DNA from: Vitellaria paradoxa
Taxonomy: Eukaryota; Streptophyta; Magnoliopsida; Ericales; Sapotaceae
Direction of reading: 5' to 3'
Assembly (NCBI GenBank): GCA_019916065.1
Contig: CM034240.1
Coordinates: 51,050,372-51,114,371 of the forward strand
Length of the DNA stretch: 64,000 nucleotides
This document shows, piece after piece, positions 35,346 through 47,473 of the stretch. Numbering within the stretch: position 1 is the first letter of the stretch; every line of letters begins with the position of its first letter. Position numbers and translations under genes: made by a program. The notes beneath the pieces were generated by a model, which made no database searches, was not told where the DNA came from, and was given only the letters and a program-made list of their open reading frames with translations.

Positions 35346-35356
35346 CTCTAATACCA
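35346..35356 (-). other. Primer-binding site of the gypsy element
   Basis: On the minus strand it reads TGGTATTAGAG, one base from the usual TGGTATCAGAG complement of initiator Met-tRNA. It stands just inside the presumed LTR end (GACGTGATA, normally GACGTGACA). Confidence 0.65.
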
Positions 35357-35359
35357 ATC

Positions 35360-36630
35360 TATCACGTCTCGAATTTCCTATACAAACCCAGGAGTGTAAG
35401 CAACAAATATAATTCACCAAATCGCCAATCCAAACTAATCAGAGCCATTTACATTTAATAAAAGTAAACTAACAATCTCCAAACTTAGATAAAAAAAATT
35501 TCCAACTTTAGTCTTGCAAAATGAGACTAATACAATAATCAAAATCCAACTAAAATAATAAAGAAGCTAAATAATTATTCAGTTCTCTTCTAAAGTATAA
35601 CTAACGAGCTACTCAAAATATCTACGCTACCTATGTAGTCCCATCTCAACTACCGTCCGGTGCAACACTCACACCTGCATCTGAAAGTTATAGGAGTTGA
35701 GCACAATATAAAAAAATTCCACTGGTGCTCGAAGAAAATAAAAATTAAATAAATCATTCATGGGTGTCCTAGCATAGTTCTCTAAGTGCCATGCTCACGT
35801 ATATCACATATCAAAAATATTTAATTTTAAATATTTTGAATATGAAAATAATTTATCACAACAGAACCACAATCACAATTATTGGGTAAGGTATCACTAT
35901 TTGGGCAACCTATGTCTCAGTCATAGGATACCAAAAATATCAACCCATCAATACTTTGTAAGTTACTAGCCTACTAGACATGATACCCAACCCTGCGCGA
36001 GTTCCTGATTCTTCACCAGCGGAGCTTTCAGCACCAATTATTTTTTTCTAGTGTCTCTTAACCCAAAACCAAAAATCACTAAAAAAAATTCAATGAATAA
36101 ATACTTTATTTATTTATTCAAATCCAAATCAATCTTTAAAAATATTTCTTTTCCTTATTCAAGATTCCATAGCAAAACACCAATTTAAAAATAAATATTT
36201 TTTTTACCAATTTAATTTTAGTTCTTCCAAATCAAAATCAATTTCAACATACTTTTCCAATCTATAAAATAGCCACAATCACATAATTTACTGTACAACA
36301 ATAAATCAAATAACAACAAAAGATTCACAAAATTAAACCATACATAATAAATTTAATTTTTATTTAATTTAACCCCTACCTCAATTTGCAGAAGAAGAAA
36401 AAAAAAAAACCGAGGAACAATGCTCTCTGAACTAAAGCCACAACGAAGACCAAAGGAAAAGAACTGGCTCCCTGAATGTGCTGCCGCCACCCTTTTTTCC
36501 TTCTTTTTCATTTTTTTTTCCCCTAATTCTTCTCTGCCAACGTATACTGACCTACTTCTATATATATATATATATATATATACTAGAGTGCAATCACGCG
36601 GAAAGCTAGTCACTTTCACGTAATTGGAAT
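35360..36630 (-). repeat. Presumed 5' LTR of the gypsy element
   Basis: It is non-coding sequence between the primer site and the flank. The outer end is not fixed; the limit of about 36630 is an estimate. It contains an (AT)n run at about 36558-36582. It does not align by eye over its length with the LTR-like segments of the array. Confidence 0.45.
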
Positions 36631-39239
36631 TCTAAAAGGTTTAAAATTTTAAAGTACAACCTGTAGCTAATGTCTTTAATATATATATATTAATATTACC
36701 TTTTTAGTATTATTTAATAAATATTTAATATACTATCCGCATATACACATACATGTTAGCAACGTGCACCACTATGTTAGTTTTTTTTTAAATAATATTT
36801 TATTTAATTAAAATTAAACCATCTTGTTATAATTCAAAAAAATATTTAAATGCTCAAAAAAAAAATTCTCATACCACTTGTACGTTCCACAATAAATATT
36901 TAATTAGTGTCTCCACCAAATTTAAGTTGAGTAAATTCTTTATTACGAAAAAAAATAATCAAAGCAAGATTTAAAATTTCTGGTTCATTACATATTCTAT
37001 TTTTAATGTAACTATTAACATTGATTTTTAATTTTTATTATATTTTTCATTATTTGTAATTTTTTTTTTGGTAATAGGTTTCCGAAAAACATATTATTTT
37101 TCTTACTTTTCAATTTGTTCATTTAAATATATAAGGTATGATTTTCTTATAATTTTTCTTATATTATATTTAATATGACTGTTAATGTAATTTTTTAGGT
37201 TTTATTATATTTTTCATTGTCATTAAAATTTTAAATTTTTTGTGTTATTAATTCCGACAATATCATTAATTAAAATTTACAGCAATATGGAAATCGTTTT
37301 TATGTAAATATATATATAAATTACATTGATTTAATACAAGCTAAAATATTTAATTTTATTAGTTAATTATTATCTTAATATATCACTTACCCTTAATATT
37401 TTTATTTTTATTTAAATTGAATTTTTCATATATACTACATAATTGTACAATTTTAATCTAACTTAAATTCTTGAAGAATATCTAAGTTGATTATAATAAT
37501 AAGAAACAAACATAATTATAATTTTTATCTAATTTTGATTTGGTTACTCAAAAATAAAATAACAATTAATTAATTAATTTTTAATCTATTTTATTCAAAT
37601 TAAATTAAATAATTATATTTCTCTTTATTATTTTAAATTTAAATAATAACGGAAAATTATTATGTTTAGATAACTAAAAATATTTTAAGCAAAGTTAAAA
37701 TTAATTGATATAACAAATTCCAAAAAAATATGTTGTATGATAAGATTAGGAATAATAACTCTTTTTAGGTTAAAATAGTAACAACAAAATTAATATGTTT
37801 AGATAGTTAAAAATATTTAAGGTAAAAATAAATTAATTGATATAATAGTTTGAATCTAAATAAATTCTAGAAAAATATGTTTGACAATTAAACTAGAATA
37901 ATATCTGTATTTGTTTTTGTTTTTTTTTTAATATTTTATCACGTGTAATTATTTTTATTTACGAAATAATAAATTTAAATGAAAAATAATAATTTTTATT
38001 TAAGTTAGATACTATTAAAAATTATAATATTTAAATTGGATAATACAATTACGTTGAGTAAAATCTAATTAAATAGTATGATTGTGATATGTGTAAATTA
38101 AAATTTTTAATTTTGCCCATTAATGATAATCAAATACTACTTATAGATTTATATTATAATTATTTAAATTGAATGACACTTACCACCTAATATTTCAATT
38201 ATGATTAAATTTTTTTAATTCAATACTTAATTTTTGAATTATAAATATATTATAATTATCTAAATTTAATTATTCTTATGACTTGATATTTTAATTTAAA
38301 AATTATAATATTTTTCAAACATATATTAATTTTTATCTAAATTCGCTATTATTAAAAATGATAAACTTTTTGACGGATTTAACGATTTGGTTTATAAAAG
38401 TCATTGATTAATATTAAAAATAATAATATTTTTAGAATATTATATGAATTGAAAGTTTTATTTAAATTGAATAAAATTAAAAATAATACTAATTCAAATA
38501 TGATGGAAGTTTACTGAAATATCCTATTTGATTATTGACTAGAATATTTATTTTATTATTTATCACTTAATATTACAGTTTTTGTTTAAGTTAAATTTTA
38601 CACTTTTTGAAATTTTTATGTAAATTATGGGTAGTTCTTTTAATGATTTGGTTTTATGCGAAAATTTTATTATTCATTAATAAAAAGTAGAAATTAACTT
38701 GTTTTACCCAAAAAAATTATATTATTCGCTTTGATTAACATCCGCAAGTTTCCTAAATTATTTTAAATTATGGATTATTTTTTAATGATTTGGTTTTTTA
38801 TATATATTTTATACATCTTATTTGTATATTAAAAAATAATAATTTTAATTTAAATATGAAACAACTATAACAATTAATTGTAATACTATGTTTTTTATTT
38901 TTCTTTAATGTGATTTTCTATTTATTTTATTCAAATATACAAGCTGTAATTATTTTTTTAAATTTAAACAATTTTTTTGGTAATTATTTTAAATTTAAAC
39001 ATATTTTATTCTATTTTTATATTTTAAAACTATATAGTATAAAAAAATTCGTGCATTAACCAGCATAATCACTAGCGTATGTATATTGCAAGCAACTACC
39101 GCAAATCAACAAGAAAAAGAGGATGCTGTGGCTGAAGTGTTTTTTCAATTTCAGCAGTTGAAGTGTTGGTATTAATACTGAGATTTGCACAAAATATGAT
39201 GAAACGGTTTTAATTTATTTGGTTAAAATTAATTTTTGA
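36631..39239. other. Extremely AT-rich desert
   Basis: About 2.6 kb of almost pure A/T text rich in TAATTT/AAATTA. There is no coding frame of note. It could be degenerated transposon sequence or a matrix-attachment-like stretch; nothing specific is supported. Confidence 0.6.
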
Positions 39240-39289
39240 GTAAATTACACTTACCTCCTCCCTCTGAGTATTAGACAGAATACAGAGCA

Positions 39290-39637
39290 AATCGTGGATG
39301 AGTTACTGAAAAATGGTGATCCAAAAATGTCGTGGCTCGTGGCCACATCCAGAGCCAGGGAAGAAATGAATTATAAACCATACAAATTGACTGGGAATCT
39401 TGAGCCTTCGTTCTTGCGGATGAGCTCAGAGAGAGTTCTTGAGCCGTTGGTTCAGAAGGCTTTGAGGAGGACATCCTCGTTATGTGCTTGAGCAAAGCCG
39501 CCCTCGTCGAAGCCGTCGAAAATGGGCTCGACGGCGACGTCGATTATGGGCTAGATCCTTTTTCCGACTCCAATTTCTTTGATTCGGTTTTTGCTACTGC
39601 ATACGGGGGACCATTGAGGTTGTGGGGCAAAATCAGG
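39290..39637 (+). pseudogene. Unidentified exon fragment inside the TIR element
   Basis: The first frame reads IVDELLKNGDPKMSWLVATS, NYKPYKLTGNLEPSFLRMSS and LEPLVQKALRR (39294-39491). From about 39460 a second frame takes over with MCLSKAALVEAVENGLDG, DYGLDPFSDSNFFDSV and YGGPLRLWGKIR. This ends at a good splice donor, AATCAG|GTGAGT, at 39637. Much richer G/C content than the surroundings and the donor indicate a real captured exon with a frameshift. The source gene was not recognised. Confidence 0.5.
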
Positions 39638-40859
39638 TGAGTCTGTATCTTCTTAATATTAGGGGAAATAACAACATGGGCTTTTCATATCTTCTTCTTC
39701 TTGTTTATAAGGCAATAAGGACATTGATATTGACTTATTAGTTAAGTTTGTGGGTTTTTATGACATTGGTATTGACTTAAATGAGGGTGGGTGGTGTTGA
39801 TGAATTGTCTTATAAAGGACTTGTTTGGAGTTAGTAAAGAAAAATACAAAATTTTACAAACACGAATTAGAAAACTATAAATTTTAAATTCTTCACTTAT
39901 TACACAAAACATGATACATTAACTTTTATAATTTTATACACTTTTATACAACTTCTCTGGTGAAAAATATACTCGTGAAAAATTTACATACAAAAAATTT
40001 AAAAAAATTAAACTTGGAGCTGTTCTAGGTGCCAGTGTGACATTGATTGGAGGAACTTAAATAATTTCATTCCCCTTCAGGAATGGAAATTTTGAGTTCT
40101 TGGTATTAGCTAGGTACCACCTTTGTGTTTTCTTGTCCTAAAGATATTTATATGTTTTTTATTTATGGTTCCTTTGTTTTTAATGAAAGTATACTTTCCG
40201 TCTTGAACAAATTTCATCGCTATGATCAGTGTACTTTTAGTTGCTAATGTATAAACAGAGGTTATATCTATTTGTGAAAGCTCTTTTTACTGGAGCCTAT
40301 GTTGTTATTTTCTGCGGGCGAAGACGTGCCGGTGTTGACCACAACGAGTTTGGGCCTGCTGGCATGGTTTTTGTTAAATGAATATGGTTGAATTACATAA
40401 AACTTTAAAAATTCATGATTTCATTCTCGAATTTCTTGTTAGTTGATAAATTTTTGGTTGAGTTACTGCTAATTACGTGCTCACTGAGATCAGGCGACTA
40501 AAAAAAATTAATTTAGGGTCTGTTTGTTTAAAAAAAAATTAGTAATTTTTTGATAGCTTTTTTTTTTAACTTTTTTATAATTTTTTTTCACTAAAATTTA
40601 ATTTTCTTCTTACAAATTATAACTTTTAGATGCGTGAATCATTAGTTTTCCAATTAACAATAATTATTTTTAATAAAATATATTAATAAATAGCATAATT
40701 TAATAGTAAATTGTTATTAGATTTGATAAAATTAATATAATTTAGTAAAATATTTTAAAAACAAACCGTTTTAATAATAATAATTATTTTAATAATAGTT
40801 TTAATTTTGATTAAACAAATATTTTAATCTAACAATTTTTATTTTCGTTTTCAAAAAAT

Positions 40860-41240
40860 TAAATGTTCTAATATGTAATTATTATTAATTTTAATTGTAC
40901 TAAAATAAATTATTTTAATACATAATTATTATTTATTAATAAATAATTTTAATAAAATAAATATTTTAATATAACGATTTTATTTTCATTTTTAAGAAAA
41001 TTAAATATTCCAATATGTAATTAATATTAATTTTAATTTTACTAAAATAAATTATTTTAATACATAATTATTATTTATTAATAAATAATTTTAATAAAAT
41101 AAATATTTTAATCTAACGATTTTATTTTCAATTTTAAGAAAATTAAATATTCCAATGTGTAATTAATATTAATTTTACTAAAATAAATTATTTTAATACA
41201 TAATTATTATTTATTAATAAATAAATTTAATTTAATAAAA
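40860..41240. repeat. Three tandem AT-rich repeats of about 130 bp
   Basis: The block AAATTAAAT(G/A)TTC(T/C)AAT followed by TAAATTATTTTAATACATAA occurs three times (about 40860, 40990 and 41125). It is inside the TIR element and non-coding. Confidence 0.75.
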
Positions 41241-41545
41241 TAAATTATTTTAATCATAATTTATTATTTTAACTTTAATAAAATAATTTGTTATATTTAA
41301 TAAAATAAGAACAGGAAAGAGAGACGGCTAGGCGCTGGGGCTTGGTGTAGGGCTTGGGTATATTTGTCTTTGATGTAAAAATTTTGGTTGACTTGTTGAC
41401 TCTGTTAAAGTTTAACGGACAAAATTAACGGATGAGGTTAAGTGTGATAAACATTTGAGTTTAAGGGAGGTAAGTGTCAGATTTAAAATGTTGGGAGAGA
41501 TATTTGAATTATGTCTAATGTTCAGGAGAGATAAGTGTAATTTAC

Positions 41546-42844
41546 TTCAAATTTTAATCTTACAACTGTCTCATTATTTAATACATTATTGAACTCGACT
41601 CCATCTTACCATTACTCTTTTTTGATTTGCTTGACATGCGAATCATCTAACTAGTGGGTTCACTATGAACAACCGCTCTTAGAATGCAGGTATGATCAAT
41701 ATTTTATTATTATGCCTTAAATTCCTCAACTCGAGGGCATGAACTAATAACATGTAAAAATACTACATTTCCATTTTCCTATCCCATGTCAAGCTAGACA
41801 ATGTAATAAATGTAGGCAAAGTCTAAATCAAAGAATTCTATAAATGAAAGTTGTATCAGAAATCTAGCTAGACAAAGCCCAAGCTTTTAAAATGAAATTC
41901 CACCTCATAACGGGCCCATTATAATCAAATCTAAATTTTCAATGAAGAGTCAATTATAAAATATCTCATAAATAGATAGAAACCTCAGTATCAATTTCAA
42001 GTAAAAGAAAATGAAGAGTAAAAATCAAAGTATTTCAAAAATTAGATTCCCCAACAAAATATTACCATAAATATTCATTCGTATTATAATCATGTCCGAT
42101 ATCATAAAATGTAAGGGAATAACTACTAATACCACGTATGCTTAGATAATAATAAATTAATAAGAACATCATGCAAAGATATTTTAGCATGCTAATATCG
42201 TGACAATTAAAATTTATGTATTTATTGCAACAAATTATATGATCCCATCAATTTATTATATTACAGTATAAATTAATGTAACAAATAACACATCATAACA
42301 ACAAATAAAGAACACTAGGTCTAGGTACTCTTTTTGGTTGACCAATGGTCACAATGGCAAACCAAAACATATCATTTTTCGGTGTTTGACTTCTTGATCT
42401 GAATTATAGGAAGATATCACACCATCTTTCAGTGTCTATCTCCATTTAATATAAATATATATAGTTGTAATAGATTACTGTGAGTTTGGAAAGAATGTTA
42501 TATCTAGCAAACAACTTCATTTAATTACATATATACTTATATCCGTATGTATATTTCTGTATAAATAAATTAGTAAATACTCTTGCTCTTTACATGTGTG
42601 TATATGCTGCGAAGAATGATCAAAAATTTCACAGGACGTTCCTCCTCTTTGCGTGTGAGAGATTGAAAAAGAGGAAAATAGGAGAGTCGTACGGAGAGAT
42701 AGGAAAGCTGCAGGTGGTTCTGTTATACTAACTCTAGAGTTTTCGGGAAGAAGATATCACAACTAGATATATATGAGCCTAAGATTAATTAGATTTTCTA
42801 AATAAAAAAAATAAGAATTTTATTTCACTAAATTTTAAATAATT
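41546..42844. other. AT-rich intergenic region, no gene
   Basis: No supported coding frame was found. A few less A/T-rich patches (about 42300-42450 and 42600-42740) show no recognisable protein or RNA. Confidence 0.55.
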
Positions 42845-43160
42845 TTTTTATATCATCTTGTCTAAAGGTGTTTGTTTAAATTTATAAATATTTTTTTTTA
42901 TAAATGACAATGTCATTTCAAGTTAGATAAAAGAATAATTTTTTTTTTTTTTAACAGATGAAAGACCAAATCAAACAAACCAACTCAAAAATTAATTTGC
43001 CAGGTGAGGTTGGATTACGCACACACACCACAATTCCCACCGATGTGGGAACCTGCCCGTCTCATAGATAAAAGAATAGTTAGAAAGAAAAAAATGATGA
43101 CTTTGTCATTTTACTTAATGACAACAAAAAAAAAGAGTAAAGTGGAATGTAGTAGTTTAC
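42845..43160. repeat. Direct repeat, copy 1 (interrupted by a retroposon)
   Basis: TATCATCTTG..AAAGGTGTTTGTT, ATAAATGACAATGTCATTTC and GACTTTGTCATTT recur in the same order at 47020-47200. Copy 1 is split by the 128-bp insertion at 42938-43065. Confidence 0.78.
42938..43065 (-). mobile_element. 128-bp poly(A) retroposon with 13-bp target duplications
   Basis: The insert is flanked by the perfect repeat AGATAAAAGAATA (42925-42937 and 43066-43078). On the minus strand it starts ATGAGACGGGCAGGTTCCCA and ends in about 14 A's (T's at 42939-42952). The related copy at about 47098-47118 has the uninterrupted site AGACAAAACAATA, which confirms the insertion. Near its 5' end TTCCCAC-ATCG-GTGGGAA forms a perfect 7-bp hairpin. 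No clear tRNA A box is present. It is therefore a SINE-like or retroposed small RNA of unidentified source. Confidence 0.82.
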
Positions 43161-44609
43161 TTCATGCTGTGAATAATAATTGTATTTTAAATAAAAATTT
43201 ATTAAAATAAAAAAAATAAAAAGTTTATGATAAATAAAAATATCAAGTAATATTCATAAATATTACGAAATAAATATAGTTAGTGGTTGACAAATAAAAA
43301 AAAAACTAAATAGAAATTATAAATAAAAAGAAGTTTCTAAAATCGTGAAAGACATATTAATACGCTAATTGAGATACGCTAATTAAGAATTACTGAAGAA
43401 AGAGAGAGGACAGTTGAGAAGATGTATAAGGAAAACAGAGAACCGGAGGCTACTTGAAGAGGTGTTTCAAGAACATCACATTGTAATTTTAATCTAATTA
43501 ATTAATGAATTATTTTGTTATATATCATACATAAGACAGGACGAATTAATCTTTAAAGAGCGTACTGCATCGAGCTCCTTTAAGCAAAGGACAATGAAGT
43601 AGTTTACATCATGCTGTGAATTCGGGGAACATGCATGTGATTTACGAATTTCATTAAAATACGGATACATTAAAAAATGTAACAAAATTAAATAATATTT
43701 AAAATAATTAAAAAATTAAAACTAATAATTAAAGCTTGGGTTCAAAGTTATAATGAAAATAATTTTATATCATTTTTATTCAATTAAAAAAAAATTCAAC
43801 GGCAATTTGATCAAATTAAAAAATCGAACACGTGAACACATCAAACATAAAAAGTAAATTGAAAAATAAATTAAATTTAAGTAGAACATCAAATAAATTA
43901 AAAAATAAGCATAAAAAGAGGTTTCTATTGTAATTAAATACACAAAAATTTTAAATTTTAACAACAATAAAAATATAATAAAATCTAAAAAGTTATATCA
44001 ACAATCACATTAAAAAATACAATAAAAATTAAAACAAATTATAACTTTATTTTTTAATGGCCAAATTGAAAAGTATCGCAAAAAGTAGGCTTTCCCTATA
44101 ATAAACCTAAAAAGAAAATTTAAAATTTTATCAACAATAAAAAGTATAATAAAATTTAAAAATTAATGTTAACAATCATATTAAAAAATAAAATAAAATT
44201 TAAAAAAATTTAAAATTTATATATTTTAACAATCACATTAGAAGATAGAATAAAATAAAAAAAAATCAAACCTTATATGTTTTAATGAACCAATTAAAAA
44301 ATAAGTCAAAAAAAATACATAAACAAAAAAGTGAATACATAAACAACAACAAATTTTCAATGTAAAGGAATATCATCTAATAAAAATAAATATACCAAAC
44401 TTATCTTAATTCTTAATGACCCAAAAAAAAAAAACTAACAATTAATCACTTCCAACCATGTTAATAATAGGTATAAGTTATCATGATTAAATAATTAGAT
44501 ATGTATATATCAAAAGAAATAATTAAATAGAATATTATCCTAATAGAAGGCATGGTTGCTTAAGAAAGATTGAATACACTGGAAGTTGGTAAATGCTTAA
44601 ATTCAAAAA
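43161..44609. other. AT-rich intergenic region, no gene
   Basis: No coding frame was supported. The text AAATTAAAAAATCGAACACG (about 43815-43834) recurs inside 62024-62060, at the right edge of the second cyclodeaminase-like fragment. Confidence 0.55.
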
Positions 44610-44706
44610 TCAAATAACATATTTTCATGAAACTAACAAAATCATATTTATACCTCTCAAATAACATATTTTCATGAAACTAACAAAATCATATTTATAC
44701 CTCTCG
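44610..44706. repeat. 49-bp tandem duplication
   Basis: The unit CAAATAACATATTTTCATGA through ATATTTATACCTCT is repeated immediately and without change. It is a very recent, non-coding duplication. Confidence 0.9.
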
Positions 44707-44936
44707 ACCCAGAAACAATATATATATGTACTAGTGAATAACTTATACCTACGGTACTTCTCAATTAGAATTAAATATGTACGCATTTTTATACCATTTC
44801 TCCCTTTCTATCTAGGAAACGTAATACGAATAAGTAAAATTTTTGTCTTTCTCAATGCAACGTTTCAAATATTATCATCAAATTCAACTCAATTATCCAT
44901 AAGAATGTGAAATGACCTAAAGACTGGGCAGAAGTT

Positions 44937-45130
44937 TGAGAGAAAGTTTTGGATTATAAAATATCTTAGTTATTCGTTGAATAATAAAATTCAATTTTAG
45001 CCTTTGAATTTTAGTGTTTTTTTTTTTTTTTTTGGTAAGTGCTTTTGAATTTTAATTTGTGAGAAGGATATTTTCAAGAAATCGTCCTATTTTATTATAT
45101 AAATATAGTTAACCTTATCAATTTAAATTT
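44937..45130. repeat. Direct repeat, upstream copy
   Basis: It starts GAGAAAGTTTTGG and ends near CCTATTTTATTATATAAATA. The same order recurs at 45723-46320, where a MITE of about 455 bp interrupts it. Confidence 0.7.
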
Positions 45131-45722
45131 AAAATTAGAATTTAGAAAAAAAAATCACTTTGCAAAGAATAATTTTACTCAAATATTTGTAAAAATAAAA
45201 AAAATAGAATGATGAATATAAAATTTTAATTAGTTTTATAAAAATAACTCAAATAAAAATATTATTATTAATCATATGTGCTTTATAAAAAACAAAACAA
45301 ATAGAGTCAATATGACTAATTTAAATTTAAAATTAGAATTTGAAGAAAATAGCTACTCCTGAGCTTAATTAATATTTGATTTTTTTTTACTTTTAAATTT
45401 TAAAAATAGTACGAGTTGTTATAAGAAAGATAATTATTTAAACTTTTTTATTTGTGTTTATTAATTCAATCCCCTTTTTTTGTATTTTCAATTTAATTAC
45501 TAATATAATCGAAACATATAAATTTAACAACTATAATAAATTTTAAGCAAGTGGGTCCCCTTTAGGAACCCATGAGCCAGTGAATTCCTTTTTGGGTTCC
45601 TTTTCAAAATAGTTTTTTACCTTTATTAAAATCATATGTCACAATTTTAGTGCTTTTACAGACAAAAGAAAAAGTAAAGTTATAGTGTTTTGGCGATATG
45701 GGACAAAAAAATAAAAATTTTA

Positions 45723-46320
45723 AGAGAAAGTTTTGGTTTGTAAAAGATCTCAACCTTTCATTGAAAAATATAACTCAATCTAAGTCACTGAATTAGGGAT
45801 GTCAAAATTATTCGTACCCGGTGGGTATCAGTACCCACTTCACCTGTCCCGTTTGGGGAGAGTATGGGAATATTAATAACGAGAACAAGTATGGGGATTT
45901 TGAGATTTTTTCGAACGGGGACAGGTACGAGGGTCTCCACCTCGCCCTATATCGGTTTAAATATTTATTATTAATTTATACATTTTTTAATATTTATTTA
46001 ATATAGATATATAATATTTTCATTTTAAATATATAATATATATTATATATAATATATAATTTATAATTGTTATTATGTTTAGCGGGTAAACGGGGACGGG
46101 GACGGGGATAAGAAATCCATTACCCAGCGATGACGAGTATGAGAAAAATTTTCATACCTGCAGCAGGTATAGGGATAGGTACAGAGATGGGTATTACTAA
46201 ACGTGGACGGAAACGGAGGAGGTCATACCCGCCCCATTGACATCCCTACATTGGATCTTAATTTGTGAAAAGGACATTTTCAAAAATTGTTCTATTTTAT
46301 TATATAAATATATATATTTA
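45723..46320. repeat. Direct repeat, downstream copy split by a MITE
   Basis: GAGAAAGTTTTGG (45724) and TTAATTTGTGAAAAGGA (46259) match the upstream copy on either side of the inserted element at 45794-46248. Confidence 0.7.
45794..46248. mobile_element. hAT-type MITE (455 bp)
   Basis: The ends TAGGGATGTCAAAA and ATTGACATCCCTA are inverted repeats of the kind common in plant hAT miniature elements, followed inward by CGGTGGGTATC/GGGTATTAC-type sequence and runs of GGGGACGGGGA. The flanks CACTGAAT (45786-45793) and CATTGGAT (46249-46256) match at 6 of 8 positions, as expected for an aged 8-bp hAT target duplication. The uninterrupted paralogue at 44937-45130 supports the insertion. It is non-coding. 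Confidence 0.78.
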
Positions 46321-47019
46321 ATTAAAAAATTAAAAATTAAAAATTTAAGTACGTACCAGGCAAATCGTAAAGTCGAAAAGAAAATTGTTGTATCAAGTAA
46401 ATCGTAAAGTCGAAGATACTAGATTATGAGAATTGAAATTAATAAGGGTAGAGGAAAATTAAAAATATAAATTTGTAAGTGGTTTTAATTTCATGCTTGC
46501 AGACCTTATGTAAGAAAAAAAATATTTTGAAAAGTCAAAATAAGTTTTATTTATATCTATATTTTTAGGAATCATATAAAATAAATTTTAATTTATTTTC
46601 TAACTTAATCAAATTAAAAAAATAACTTATTTCATTTCAATTTATTTATAAACTTTTATCATTTTCTTTATTATCTTGATATTATTTATTGATTTTTACA
46701 AAATTTTCACAAATTATTTATTTTAACATTTATTACACTTATATTTTTTTTCATTACATTATTTTTAAAATATATTACTAGATTATGAGAATTGAAATGA
46801 TCATATAGAACAACATTACTAAATGACTCGAGAATGATGACAAAAGTTGAAATAATAAAAATTTGTAAATTAAAGGAATGCGAGAAATTATTTTTTTATT
46901 TGATTAAATTATGAAATTATTTTTATATGATTGTTAATAACATAAATATAGATTACATTTCAAAAAAAAAGGAATATAAATATAGAAATTATTTTAGTCT
47001 TTAAAAATATTTGTTTTTA
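46321..47019. other. AT-rich intergenic region, no gene
   Basis: No coding frame was found. The short text ACTAGATTATGAGAATTGAAAT occurs twice, at about 46419 and 46777; otherwise nothing recognisable. Confidence 0.55.
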
Positions 47020-47200
47020 TCATCTTGTAGGCCTAAAGGTGTTTGTTCAAATTTGTAAATGTTTTTTTTTTTTTTTTATAAATGATGACGTCATTTCAAG
47101 TTAGACAAAACAATAGTTAGTTAAAAAAAGAAAAAAAAATAAGAATGACTTTGTCATTTCAATTAATGAAAAAAAAAGAGTAAAGTGAAATGCAAGAAAT
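47020..47200. repeat. Direct repeat, copy 2 (empty site)
   Basis: It is collinear with 42845-43160 but without the 128-bp insert, and so preserves the pre-insertion site at about 47098-47118. Confidence 0.75.
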
Positions 47201-47473
47201 TATTTGTGAAGTACAAATAAACTCGCTCAATATAAAAAAAAAATGTTATTATTGTCGAGTGTAGAAAAGAATACTATTTAAGCATAAACTTAAGAGTTGA
47301 ATCCACTACTTTATTTTCATCGTACAAATTTTATCTAAAATCCTATATATATATATATATAAACAGAAAGTTGCAGAGTTTGAAGTCGAATTATCATCCT
47401 AATACAATTTTTTGGTCTGAAGTGTTATTTTTCTTCAAGTATCAAAATGGTTCATGGGTATGTATGTATGTAA
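47201..47473. other. 3' flank of the F-box pseudogene
   Basis: A short A/T-rich stretch with an (AT)n run at about 47343-47361. Possible polyadenylation signals for the minus-strand F-box gene lie here, but none is distinctive. Confidence 0.5.

Larger units (their letters stand above)
31889..36630 (-). mobile_element. Ty3/gypsy retrotransposon, minus strand, integrase deleted
   Basis: In transcript order (right to left) it holds a 5' LTR-like region (about 36630-35360), a primer site, gag, CCHC knuckles, protease, reverse transcriptase and RNase H. It then passes abruptly into array unit E. Domain order gag-PR-RT-RH identifies Ty3/gypsy. Stops and frameshifts occur in each part. Whether the array's integrase fragments came from this same element is likely from position and strand but not proven. 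Confidence 0.82.
39240..41545. mobile_element. 2.3-kb terminal-inverted-repeat element carrying a gene-like exon
   Basis: The left end, GTAAATTACACTTACCTCC followed by GTATTAGACAGAAT, and the right end, ATTATGTCTAATG to GATAAGTGTAATTTAC, are inverted copies of about 40 bp. A further internal GGGAGGTAAGTGT (about 41465) repeats the terminal motif. Inside are an exon-like fragment (39290-39637), long A/T tracts and a threefold 130-bp repeat. No transposase was seen. The arrangement is that of a non-autonomous element that picked up host sequence (Pack-type). No target duplication was established. Confidence 0.62.

Noticed and set aside
36353..36623. Open frames on both strands near the gypsy LTR
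   Set aside because: They run through homopolymers and an (AT)n repeat, giving Ile-Tyr and Phe runs; not coding.
31889..36630. Endogenous pararetrovirus
   Set aside because: Gag with CCHC knuckles, LTR-type primer site and RT/RNase H order fit Ty3/gypsy; no movement protein or virus-type coat gene was seen.
43035..43060. Plant snRNA promoter (USE, RTCCCACATCG) and a possible U-RNA gene
   Set aside because: The motif is off by the first base, lies inside a retroposon, and no U-RNA sequence or correctly spaced TATA box follows.
45541..45600. Hairpin AGGAACCCA..TGGGTTCCT as a terminator or small RNA
   Set aside because: A single short stem with no neighbouring gene or further support.
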